Part shown: in pieces, positions 1-7,374 of the stretch
Numbering within the stretch: the stretch's first letter is position 1
Layout: each line of letters starts with the position of its first letter
Source: M55B144 sp964550615
GTDB lineage: Bacteria > Bipolaricaulota > Bipolaricaulia > UBA7950 > UBA9294
Direction: 5' to 3'
DNA: 64,000 nt
Assembly (NCBI GenBank): GCA_964550615.1
Contig: CAZKAB010000004.1
Span: 19,831-83,830, forward strand
Notes under the pieces: model-generated
What the model saw: the letters and a program-made list of their open reading frames with translations, nothing else
Database searches by the model: none
What the model was told of the DNA's origin: nothing
Translations under genes and position numbers: made by a program

Positions 1-577
1 ACGAGAAGACGATAATCCGCGCCGGTGGGTGTTCGCGCAAAGCGAACTTCATCAGAACCGTATACGCAGCGTTAGAGAAAGCCGCGCCGAAAGCATACAA
101 CCCCCCGACAAGCGAGAAACCGGCCGCATCTTGCCACGCGCCGGATACAAGAACACATCCGATAACGGCGACAAACAGCGCCGCCCATTTGGTGGGCGTA
201 AACTGCTCGTGCAGGGCGAACCGTGCGATGATCGTTACCAGCACCGGGTAGAGATAGAAGATGGAGATGGACGCTCCCACGCTCAAGCGCACCACACTCT
301 GGAAGAACAGGCTGTAGTTGGCGCTCGCAGCGAGGCCGAGGAGTACGAACAACATAAGCGATCGCCGCGGTGGACGAAGCACGCGTCGGTTGGCGATCGA
401 CATGACGGCGACGGCAATCGTCACCGCCAGACCGGCACGCACCGCTACCAGCGTCTGTGGGCCTATCCCTTGCGCGAACGCGAGTTTTCCGAGAATGCCC
501 AAGCTCGCCCAGCAGGCGGTGGCAAAGACCACAAGCAATGCCCCCCATCCCCGATCTCCGATAGACGCCCTCCTCAT
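1..577 (-). CDS. EamA/DMT-family transporter, C-terminus cut off by window edge
   Basis: Reading the minus strand from an ATG at 577 gives a hydrophobic protein open to the window edge (about 192 residues visible). It has repeated membrane segments and the start of the second half of an EamA-type permease (segments around SIFYLYPVLVTII and LVGGLYAFGAAFSNAAYT). The family consists of ten-helix drug/metabolite exporters made of two EamA repeats. The substrate cannot be told from sequence. The gene is divergent from metG, with about 43 bp between the starts, and the shared region carries a near-perfect inverted repeat. The other reading frames on this strand are arginine- and cysteine-rich and look like shadows. 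Confidence 0.8.
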   Translation of the reverse strand, partial: MRRASIGDRGWGALLVVFATACWASLGILGKLAFAQGIGPQTLVAVRAGLAVTIAVAVMSIANRRVLRPPRRSLMLFVLLGLAASANYSLFFQSVVRLSVGASISIFYLYPVLVTIIARFALHEQFTPTKWAALFVAVIGCVLVSGAWQDAAGFSLVGGLYAFGAAFSNAAYTVLMKFALREHPPARIIVFS

Positions 578-598
578 AGCAGGGTATAATTCTACCCT
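562..598 (+). promoter_or_regulatory. Putative metG promoter overlapped by an inverted repeat
   Basis: A perfect TATAAT at 585-590 lies 17 bp after TAGACG (562-567). The -10 box is inside an 18-bp near-palindrome at 581-598, with arms AGGGTA and TACCCT and one mismatched pair in the centre. The palindrome lies between two divergent starts (transporter 577, metG 621), so it could be an operator acting on one or both genes. This is sequence-only inference. Confidence 0.45.
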
Positions 599-620
599 AT
601 CCTTTGCCGATGGAGATAAC

Positions 621-2567
621 ATGGACAAGAAACACATATTGGTCTGCAGTGCGTGGCCGTATGCTTCCGGGATTCCACATCTGGGAAACCTCGTATCCTC
701 CCTCCTTTCCGGGGATGTGTTCGTCCGCTACTACCGCATGCGCGGCCATGATGTCCTGTATGTCTCCGGAAGCGATGCGCACGGGACGAGAATCGAATAT
801 GAGGCAAGGCAGCGCGGGATCACGCCTGCCGAGCTCGCCTCGCGGAACCACGACCAAATATGTGCCGTCCTCGACGGATTCGATATCAGATTCGACAACT
901 ACACGACGACTGAATCCCCCGTGCACAAGGCGTTTGTACAGCAGATCTATCTCGACATGGAGAAGAATGGGTACATCACTACACAGGAGGAAGAACGGGC
1001 ATACTGCAACAACTGCGGCCTGTTCCTCGCCGATCGATTCATATCCGGGACCTGCCCTCGCTGCGGCGCACCCGGTGCGCTGGGAAACCAATGTGATACG
1101 TGCGGCGCAATACTCGAACCGGAGGAGCTCGTCGGTCCGGTGTGTAGCTTCTGTGGAGAGGGAGATATCGAGTTTCGCACCACGCGTCACTGGTACCTTG
1201 ACTTGGCCAAGCTGTCTCCTAAATTACACGATTACGTCACGTCGCGCGATTTCCAAGGCAATGTGCATAGATTCACCCAGCAGATGATCACCGATGGCTT
1301 ACGGCCGCGTGCAATGACCCGCGACATCAGGTGGGGAATCCCTGCCCCATTCGCCGGCGCGGAAAACAAAGTCATCTATGTGTGGGGCGAGGCCGCTCTC
1401 GGCTATGTCTCTGCCACTGTTGAGAACTTTGGCGACAGTGAACGGTGGAAGGACTTCTGGTACGGTGAGGATGTGCACCAAATATACACAATCGGAAAGG
1501 ACAACATACCCTTCCACACGCTGATCTTTCCCGGTCAGCTGATCGCCTCCGGACGCGGATACCACCTTCCGGATCAGATTGCGGCAACAGAGTATCTCAA
1601 TTGGATCGACGGTGAAAGCTTCTCCAAGAGCCGCGGGGTGGGGCTTTACTGCGACGACGCCCTCAGGCTGATGGACGCCGAGCTATGGCGATTCTATCTC
1701 TTGTACAATCGCCCCGAAGGCCGGGACGTGAACTTCTCATGGGAGGAGCTGGAGAAGGCCGTGAACGGTGTGTTCATCTCCAACGTGGCCAATCTAATAA
1801 ACCGAGTTCTGTCGTTCATCCAGGATCAGTATGGCTGCATTGTTCCTGCCGAGGACATTGACCCCGAGGTGGCCGACCGCCTGCGGGAGGCAACGAGCGC
1901 CTATGAGAGCGCCGTGGAGAAGGCAAGCTTGAGTCAGGGACTGCTCGCAGTATGTTCCCTTGCTGTATCCGGAAACGAGTATTTTCAACGAAAAGAGCCG
2001 TGGGCGACAAAAGACGCACAAGCAGTTGCAAGCGCGTTTCATCTGATAAAGGGAATGGCGGTCATGTTGTGGCCGTTTGTCCCGAAGTACGCAGCTGCGG
2101 TTCTCGCGATAATGGGATCGGATGTGGTTCGATGGGAAGAAATCGATAATGTCAGTCCCGGTCGCGAGATAGGCGAGGCACGCGTTCTCGTAAATCACGT
2201 CGATGTGGATAAATTGAAGGGTGAAGTGGAGTCGCTGCATGAGAAGCGGGTGAGTTTCGACGAGTTTGCAAGACTCTCTCTGCATGCGGGTAAGGTGATC
2301 GACGCAGCTCCGATCTCCGGAGCGGACAGGCTTTACCGATTACAGATCGATATCGGCAAACGCATCGTAACGAGCGTGGCCGGGATAAGGAACAGCTATT
2401 CGCCGCAGGACCTGATCGGGCGACAGGTGGTCGTTGTCACGAACCTCGAGCCGACAGTGATTCGCGGTGTGAAGTCAGAGGCAATGCTGCTTGCGGCCAA
2501 GAGTGGTAAGCAGCTCTCCCTTGTTATGCCCGATCGGGATGTTCCTCCGGGAACGCCGATTGGATGA
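621..2567 (+). CDS. metG: Methionyl-tRNA synthetase
   Basis: Class I aminoacyl-tRNA synthetase that charges tRNA-Met in the cytoplasm (648 aa). The HIGH-type motif appears as HLGN at residues 20-23 and the KMSKS-type loop as FSKSRG near 334-339. Residues about 129-175 carry four CxxC pairs, the double zinc-knuckle form found in E. coli-type and archaeal MetRS. The last ~105 residues form an EMAP/Trbp111-like tRNA-binding OB domain (FDEFARLSLHAGKV...), which usually supports dimerisation and tRNA binding. The ATG at 621 follows TGGAGATAAC. The frame is open further upstream, but that extension is low-complexity and antisense to the transporter. Identification is secure. Confidence 0.97.
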   Translation: MDKKHILVCSAWPYASGIPHLGNLVSSLLSGDVFVRYYRMRGHDVLYVSGSDAHGTRIEYEARQRGITPAELASRNHDQICAVLDGFDIRFDNYTTTESPVHKAFVQQIYLDMEKNGYITTQEEERAYCNNCGLFLADRFISGTCPRCGAPGALGNQCDTCGAILEPEELVGPVCSFCGEGDIEFRTTRHWYLDLAKLSPKLHDYVTSRDFQGNVHRFTQQMITDGLRPRAMTRDIRWGIPAPFAGAENKVIYVWGEAALGYVSATVENFGDSERWKDFWYGEDVHQIYTIGKDNIPFHTLIFPGQLIASGRGYHLPDQIAATEYLNWIDGESFSKSRGVGLYCDDALRLMDAELWRFYLLYNRPEGRDVNFSWEELEKAVNGVFISNVANLINRVLSFIQDQYGCIVPAEDIDPEVADRLREATSAYESAVEKASLSQGLLAVCSLAVSGNEYFQRKEPWATKDAQAVASAFHLIKGMAVMLWPFVPKYAAAVLAIMGSDVVRWEEIDNVSPGREIGEARVLVNHVDVDKLKGEVESLHEKRVSFDEFARLSLHAGKVIDAAPISGADRLYRLQIDIGKRIVTSVAGIRNSYSPQDLIGRQVVVVTNLEPTVIRGVKSEAMLLAAKSGKQLSLVMPDRDVPPGTPIG

Positions 2568-2571
2568 GCCG

Positions 2572-2600
2572 TTGAAAAGCATGAAGCCGATCGCTAAAAT
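2572..2600 (+). promoter_or_regulatory. Sigma-70-type promoter of the rplU operon
   Basis: TTGAAA (2572-2577) and TAAAAT (2595-2600) are separated by exactly 17 bp, immediately after the metG stop and about 24 bp before rplU. This is the best promoter match upstream of the long ribosomal operon. Confidence 0.6.
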
Positions 2601-2624
2601 CAGGTTGACTGAGGTGCTAAATCT

Positions 2625-2939
2625 ATGTATGCAGTAATCGAAACAGGCGGTAAGCAATATCGGGTTGAAAACGGGACCCTATTTGATCATGAGTTGATCG
2701 ATGGAGTCAAGGCCGGAGACACGGTGACCTTCGACAAGGTTCTCCTTGTCGCCACCGACGATGGAGTTCGCGTCGGGAATCCGTATCTGGGTGACGTAAA
2801 AGTGACGGGCGAGATCCGTGAGCAAGAGCGAGGCGAAAAGCTCATCGTTTACAAGTACAAGAGCAAGAAGGGCTACCGCCGAAAGCAGGGGCACCGCCAG
2901 TCCTACATGAAGACGAAGATTACTTCGATCGAAGGGTAA
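2625..2939 (+). CDS. rplU: 50S ribosomal protein L21
   Basis: 104-residue L21, the usual length. The N-terminal MYAVIETGGKQYRV is the family signature, and the basic C-terminal block (KYKSKKGYRRKQGHRQ) contacts 23S rRNA. A GAGGTG Shine-Dalgarno lies upstream of the ATG. It heads the order L21 - Prp homologue - L27 - Obg, which is conserved in Firmicutes and several other phyla. Confidence 0.98.
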   Translation: MYAVIETGGKQYRVENGTLFDHELIDGVKAGDTVTFDKVLLVATDDGVRVGNPYLGDVKVTGEIREQERGEKLIVYKYKSKKGYRRKQGHRQSYMKTKITSIEG

Positions 2940-2953
2940 GAGGAGCCGTACGA

Positions 2954-3277
2954 GTGGGAGAGATTATTGTCCAACGCGACGATCACAATCGCATCCTCGG
3001 CCTCAGCGGGCAAGGGATCGGCGAGGATAACCTCGCCGATGCTGCAGCGCTCCGTTTCTTGCGCGCTGCGATCGCCACAATGACAGACTATCTCCATGTC
3101 ACGCCCAACTACTCACTGGACGAGAATGTCCAGCTCGTCATCGACCGCACCGATCCTCATTTGAACCGTGAGATCGACGCGGTCATGGAAGCGCTTGTCA
3201 CCGGGTTGAAGGCGCTGGGCGTAGAATACTCGGAAGATTTCGTGGTACATGAAGCCACGGTGGAAATTCAGGTTTAG
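2954..3277 (+). CDS. Prp (DUF464/YsxB) homologue, apparently lacking catalytic His and Cys
   Basis: A 107-aa protein starting at GTG, with an AGGAG ribosome site overlapping the rplU end. Its position between rplU and rpmA is the classic place of Prp, the cysteine protease that trims the N-terminal extension of L27. Start, length and the C-terminal helix (MEALVTGLKALGVEYSEDF) fit the family. In S. aureus Prp the active site is the His of GHA and the Cys of DIVCAG. Here the equivalent stretches read GQG and AAALRFLRAAI, so no His or Cys is present at either place. It is probably not a protease. It may persist as an L27 or ribosome-assembly partner, which is inference. Confidence 0.75.
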   Translation: MGEIIVQRDDHNRILGLSGQGIGEDNLADAAALRFLRAAIATMTDYLHVTPNYSLDENVQLVIDRTDPHLNREIDAVMEALVTGLKALGVEYSEDFVVHEATVEIQV

Positions 3278-3289
3278 CAAGGAGCAGCA

Positions 3290-3547
3290 ATGGCGCATAA
3301 GACGAGCACCGGCTCTACCCACAATGTAAACGATAGTCCAGGGAAACGCCTGGGGGTCAAGAGATTCGGCGGAGAGTGGGTGAACGCCGGTACTATTATC
3401 ATCCGTCAAAACGGGACTAAGTTTGGCTTGGGTAAGAACGTCGGATTGGGGCGAGATTTTACTATCTATGCCACCTCAGCCGGCTATGTCAGTTTCTCCG
3501 GGAAGACGAAGAAGTACGTAAACGTCGTGCCTTCCCAGGAAAGCTAA
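3290..3547 (+). CDS. rpmA: 50S ribosomal protein L27
   Basis: 85-aa L27 of the large subunit, whose flexible N-terminus reaches the peptidyl-transferase centre. It begins directly with MAHKTSTGSTHN, the mature E. coli-like form, followed by KRLGVKRFGGE. It has no upstream FFAS-type extension such as Firmicutes L27 carries for Prp cleavage. The ATG at 3290 follows AAGGAG. The missing extension fits the inactive-looking Prp homologue next to it. Confidence 0.97.
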   Translation: MAHKTSTGSTHNVNDSPGKRLGVKRFGGEWVNAGTIIIRQNGTKFGLGKNVGLGRDFTIYATSAGYVSFSGKTKKYVNVVPSQES

Positions 3548-3576
3548 CTCCCTCGTGATCACCCCAGCAAGCATCC

Positions 3577-4854
3577 ATGTTTATTGACGAGGCAACGATC
3601 CGCGTTCAAGGCGGACACGGCGGAAACGGGGTGATCAGATTCCTCTCCGACAAGCATAACTGGAAGGGCGGCCCCAATGGTGGCAACGGCGGGGACGGCG
3701 GGAACGTCGTAATGTGCAGTTCGAACAGCTTGTCCACGCTGTATTCGTTCCGCAACACCCCCAAGGTTACCGGCGGCAGAGGGGGCGACGGACAGGCTAA
3801 CAATCGCCAAGGAGCGCGCGGCGGCGATGAGAGAATCTTGGTTCCAGTAGGGACCATTGTTCACGATGGAAAGACGGGCGAGATTATCGCCGACCTGGCT
3901 TCCCCTGGAGAGGAGGTCATCGTCGCCTACGGGGGCGACGGAGGCCGAGGAAACAGCAGTTTCGTCACCTCCGTCAGGCAGGCGCCGCGCATATGCGAGC
4001 GCGGACTTCCCGGCAGCATTCGGACGCTCAACCTTGAGTTGAGGTTAATCGCCGATGTGGGGATCATCGGATATCCCAACGTCGGCAAGTCCAGCCTCAT
4101 CTCCCGCATTTCAGGGAAGAAGGCGAAGGTGGCGCAGTATCCGTTCACCACCATTGTGCCCAATCTGGGAGTGGTGGATGTCGATGGTCGTCATCAGTTC
4201 GTCGCTGTAGATATTCCGGGCCTTGTTGAAGGAGCACATGCGGGTAGGGGGCTGGGAGATCGTTTTCTACGCCACGTCGAACGCACACGCCTATTGATTC
4301 ACATGATCGACGTTGCTAAGCTGGAAGAAAGAGACCCGATAGAAGACTACCGTCGAATCAACAGCGAGCTGCAAGCGTTCAGTCGTGAGTTGGCGACACG
4401 ACCGCAGGTTGTTGTTGGAAATAAGATCGACCTGTTGAATGATGTTGCCATTGAACAAGAAAGAGCGCGTTTTGCGGCGATCGGAGTCGAGATGCTGCCG
4501 ATATCAGTAGCCACCGGACGCAACTTGCGCGATTTGGTGAACACCACATACGAGAGGTTGCAGCATACGCTTGCCCTGTCGGAAACGGATGTTCCCCGTA
4601 GCGTCAAACGACGCGTATATCGATTCAAGGGGGAGGAAGGCTTCCGGGTAGAGCACGTCGGAGATGCGTTCGTGGTGACGGGTGAGGGCGTAGAACGCTT
4701 GGTGGAGAAGCTGGTCCTCGACAGTCGCGATGCTCAGGAATACTTGACTGAGCGCCTGGAGAAGATGGGAGTGCTGCGCGAACTCAATCGGCAGGGATTC
4801 GCCCCGGGGGACCTGGTACGGATCGGTGAGGTAGAACTTGAATTTGAGAGGTAG
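3577..4854 (+). CDS. obg: GTPase Obg (CgtA), ribosome assembly factor
   Basis: 425 aa with three domains. The glycine-rich Obg fold (1 to about 157) has GGHGGNG and GGPNGGNGGDGGN. The GTPase domain has G1 GYPNVGKS near 165-172, G3 DIPGL near 212, G4 NKID near 282 and G5 SVATG. The C-terminal OCT domain (YRFKGEEGFRVEHVGDAFVVTG...) follows. It acts in 50S maturation and the stringent response. No good Shine-Dalgarno precedes the ATG, so translation may be coupled to rpmA, which ends 29 bp upstream. Its 3' end overlaps nadD by 17 bp. Confidence 0.97.
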   Translation: MFIDEATIRVQGGHGGNGVIRFLSDKHNWKGGPNGGNGGDGGNVVMCSSNSLSTLYSFRNTPKVTGGRGGDGQANNRQGARGGDERILVPVGTIVHDGKTGEIIADLASPGEEVIVAYGGDGGRGNSSFVTSVRQAPRICERGLPGSIRTLNLELRLIADVGIIGYPNVGKSSLISRISGKKAKVAQYPFTTIVPNLGVVDVDGRHQFVAVDIPGLVEGAHAGRGLGDRFLRHVERTRLLIHMIDVAKLEERDPIEDYRRINSELQAFSRELATRPQVVVGNKIDLLNDVAIEQERARFAAIGVEMLPISVATGRNLRDLVNTTYERLQHTLALSETDVPRSVKRRVYRFKGEEGFRVEHVGDAFVVTGEGVERLVEKLVLDSRDAQEYLTERLEKMGVLRELNRQGFAPGDLVRIGEVELEFER

Positions 4855-5455
4855 AATCGGCCTATTTGGGGGAATGTTTAACCCGTTGCACGATGCTCAC
4901 ATGCGCGTCGCGCAGACGGCGCTCGATCAGTTCGGTCTCGAACAGGTGATGTTCATTCCTAGCGGAGTACCGCCGCACAAGGAGATCGAGGCCGATGTCA
5001 CCAAGGAAGATCGTTATCTGATGGTGAAGAGGGCAATCGCCTCCAATCCCCGCTTCTCGGTATCGCGCGTTGAGATCGACCGTGACGGACCGTCGTACAC
5101 GATCGACACGATACGTGCGCTGCAACCGCTCTATCCGCAAGGGTTGTGCTTCATAGTTGGAGCCGATTTGCTCTTGCAGATCGAGACGTGGAGGGAACCA
5201 GATGCGCTGCTGGCAAGCATTCCTTTCCTTATCGCTCCACGGGATGGACTCTCCCGGGAGTTGTTTACGGCCGCTCCGTTCGACAGGGCCACTATTCAAC
5301 CGCTGGAGATGGAAGAGGTGGACCTCTCTTCAACATGGGTGCGCGCAGAGATCCGGAGAGGGGATGGAATACCAAAGTGCGTGCCGCCCGAAGTGGCATC
5401 CTACATCGAAGAACATGGCCTTTATCAATATCGGCAACCGGCCCAAGTTACATAG
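4838..5455 (+). CDS. nadD: Nicotinate-nucleotide adenylyltransferase
   Basis: 205-aa NadD, which makes deamido-NAD from nicotinate mononucleotide and ATP. The nucleotidyltransferase motif GGMFNPLHDAH (H18, H21) and the C-terminal SSTWVR motif are present. No ATG precedes the motif, so a TTG is used: 4838 (preceded by GGTGAGG, 6 bp spacing) or 4844. The gene starts inside the end of obg, which indicates translational coupling. The obg-nadD order is common. Confidence 0.95.
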   Translation: MNLRGRIGLFGGMFNPLHDAHMRVAQTALDQFGLEQVMFIPSGVPPHKEIEADVTKEDRYLMVKRAIASNPRFSVSRVEIDRDGPSYTIDTIRALQPLYPQGLCFIVGADLLLQIETWREPDALLASIPFLIAPRDGLSRELFTAAPFDRATIQPLEMEEVDLSSTWVRAEIRRGDGIPKCVPPEVASYIEEHGLYQYRQPAQVT

Positions 5456-5464
5456 GAGGTAGGT

Positions 5465-5980
5465 ATCAAAAGAAGTCTACGCGTCAACGAACGGATTCGT
5501 GAGCCACAGGTATTGCTGATTGACGAGCACGGAGAGAATCTCGGAGTAATGCCAACTCCTGATGCGCTTGCACTGGCACAAGAGCGGGGTCTGGACCTTG
5601 TTGAGGTCGCCTCGCAATCCCAGCCGCGAGTCTGCAAAATCGTCGACTATGGAAAATATCACTACCAACAAGAGAAGCGCGAACGAAAGCAGAAGCACCG
5701 CTCGCGCCTAAAGGAGATGAAGTTCACAATCAAGATCGGTGAGCATGATTTCCAGACGAAGATGCGACGTGTGCGAAAATTCTTAACGGATGGCGACACA
5801 GTGCGTGTGTCCATCTTCTTCCGCGGCAGGGAGATCGTGCACGCATCCCGTGGGCGTGATCTCTTGACTCGAGTGGCGAATGAATTGAGCGACATCGCAC
5901 GCGTTGATGAGGAGCCAAAGTCGCGCGGCAAGATACTGCAGATGCTCTTGGTTCCGCATCAGAATCAACGAAAAGAATAG
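5465..5980 (+). CDS. infC: Translation initiation factor IF-3, starting at ATC
   Basis: IF-3 prevents premature 70S formation and proofreads the start codon. Homology begins with SLRVNERIREPQVLLIDEHGEN, upstream of any ATG, GTG or TTG. The only sensible start is ATC at 5465, 4 bp after a perfect AGGAGGT (5454-5460), giving 171 aa. A rare start codon is the known self-control device of infC in other bacteria: IF-3 rejects its own start. The TTG at 5513 would delete part of the N-domain. N and C domains joined by a basic linker (YHYQQEKRERKQKHR) are visible. The first gene of infC-rpmI-rplT. Confidence 0.93.
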   Translation: MKRSLRVNERIREPQVLLIDEHGENLGVMPTPDALALAQERGLDLVEVASQSQPRVCKIVDYGKYHYQQEKRERKQKHRSRLKEMKFTIKIGEHDFQTKMRRVRKFLTDGDTVRVSIFFRGREIVHASRGRDLLTRVANELSDIARVDEEPKSRGKILQMLLVPHQNQRKE

Positions 5981-5990
5981 GGAGGGGAAG

Positions 5991-6185
5991 ATGCCCAAGC
6001 AGAAGACACATCGGGCTGCGAGCAAGCGCTTTAAGCTCTCGAAAAACGGCAAGCTCTTGCATCATATGTCCAACTACTTTCATAAGAACATAAAGAAGAG
6101 ATCAAAGTCAATCCGCCAGGGACGACAAGACAAGGTCCTCACCGGGGGCCAAGCGAAGAACATCAAGCGGATGATCGGAAGCTAG
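5991..6185 (+). CDS. rpmI: 50S ribosomal protein L35
   Basis: 64-aa highly basic L35 (MPKQKTHRAASKRFKLSKNGKL...), the usual size. The ATG at 5991 has a GGAGGGG site just upstream. The frame extends upstream without a plausible start. It lies 10 bp after infC and 18 bp before rplT, the standard order. Confidence 0.97.
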   Translation: MPKQKTHRAASKRFKLSKNGKLLHHMSNYFHKNIKKRSKSIRQGRQDKVLTGGQAKNIKRMIGS

Positions 6186-6203
6186 TAGATCAGGAGGACA
6201 AAG

Positions 6204-6566
6204 ATGCCACGAGCACGTGGGGGAAACAAACGAAAAGAAAGCCGCAAGAAGATCATGACCCTTGCAAAAGGGTTCAAGGGCAAGCGCGGTACGTCACATC
6301 GCATCGCGAAGCAATCGGTGATGAAGGCCCTGCGAAACAGCTACGTCGACCGCAGAAATCGCAAACGCGACTTCCGTCGCCTGTGGATCACCAGAATTGG
6401 TGCCGCTGCGAAGCTGAACGGCCTGTCCTATTCCGCCTTCATCGGGGGACTCGAGCGACGAAGCATAGGGCTGAATCGAAAAATGCTCGCGGAAATCGCC
6501 GTGCATGACGCGGACACGTTTGCCGCTCTCGCGGGGATGGCCAAGGAGGAAGCGGTCAAGGGGTAG
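6204..6566 (+). CDS. rplT: 50S ribosomal protein L20
   Basis: 120-aa L20, needed for early 50S assembly and a translational repressor of rpmI-rplT in E. coli and B. subtilis. The family start is slightly changed (MPRARGGNKRKESRKKIMTLAKGFKGKRG), and the globular part (RRLWITRIGAAAKLNGLSYS) is canonical. A CAGGAGGA site precedes the start. It sits 4 bp before glyQ. Confidence 0.97.
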   Translation: MPRARGGNKRKESRKKIMTLAKGFKGKRGTSHRIAKQSVMKALRNSYVDRRNRKRDFRRLWITRIGAAAKLNGLSYSAFIGGLERRSIGLNRKMLAEIAVHDADTFAALAGMAKEEAVKG

Positions 6567-6570
6567 TAGG

Positions 6571-7374
6571 ATGACCGCCGAAACGATCGCCCTTCACCTG
6601 CAGGAGTTCTGGAGGGCTGAAGGGTGCCTGACTGCTCCCCAATATGCCGTCCTGGGCGACAGAGGGCTCACGCCGGCCTTGTTCTTTGGCGCTTTGCGCA
6701 ACGGAACATGGCGGGCTTGTCAGGTTGAAGAGGTCGCCGGATACAGCGATTTCGGCCAGCGTCCATATCTCCGCCTTCATCGCCGCTTTCAAGTTATCCT
6801 GAAAGGAGAAAAGGGAGAGACGCAAGATGTCTATCTCGCTTGTTTGCGGGAGCTGGGCGTCGATCCAAGCGGGCATGACTTACGATTCGTTCCGGAATCC
6901 TGGGATTCCCCATGCCTGGCGACACGTGGATACGGGTGGGGTGTGCAGCTCGATTGGGTGCGGATCGGGAGCATCTGCTACCTTCGTGAGGTGGGTGGTA
7001 TCACTCCCGATCCGATACCGATACGGGCTATCTATGACCTTGAGCCACTTGCCATGTTCATGGGGGAAGCCCTTGAGCCGGCAGACGACCTCGCACCGTT
7101 GGCGGAGGACCAGTTCGAAAAGTACGTTCGCGAGCAGACCGATGTCGCGCGTCTCAACTCGATCTTCGATCAGGTTCTGAAAGAGTCAGACGAAGCGATC
7201 GACAATGGCCTCTTCTTCCCTGCCTACGATCTCGCCCTCGTCTGCCAGCGACTCATCGAAACCCTCGCCGCGCGGCGTGGGCACGTATTGCTCGACCTGT
7301 CCGATCATCGCGACAAGGTCGCGCAACTGGCGCACCGTTGTGCAAATGCATATCTAGAGGTTCAGCATGCCTGA
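6571..7374 (+). CDS. glyQ: Glycyl-tRNA synthetase alpha subunit, divergent
   Basis: 267 aa (about 300 in E. coli). This is the class II catalytic subunit of tetrameric GlyRS. Recognised by LQEFWRAEGC near the start, VYLACLRELGVDPSGHDLRFV (consensus LGSLKELGMDPTIHDIRFV), GYGWGVQLDW and the YDLEPLAM motif-3 region. The motif-2 stretch, SRRPTDGRYGENPNR in E. coli, is replaced by VEEVAGYSDFGQRP, and the motif-2 arginine cannot be placed. The C-terminus is shortened. It follows rplT by 4 bp and overlaps glyS by 8 bp, so the pair is co-translated. Catalytic competence needs testing. Confidence 0.85.
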   Translation: MTAETIALHLQEFWRAEGCLTAPQYAVLGDRGLTPALFFGALRNGTWRACQVEEVAGYSDFGQRPYLRLHRRFQVILKGEKGETQDVYLACLRELGVDPSGHDLRFVPESWDSPCLATRGYGWGVQLDWVRIGSICYLREVGGITPDPIPIRAIYDLEPLAMFMGEALEPADDLAPLAEDQFEKYVREQTDVARLNSIFDQVLKESDEAIDNGLFFPAYDLALVCQRLIETLAARRGHVLLDLSDHRDKVAQLAHRCANAYLEVQHA

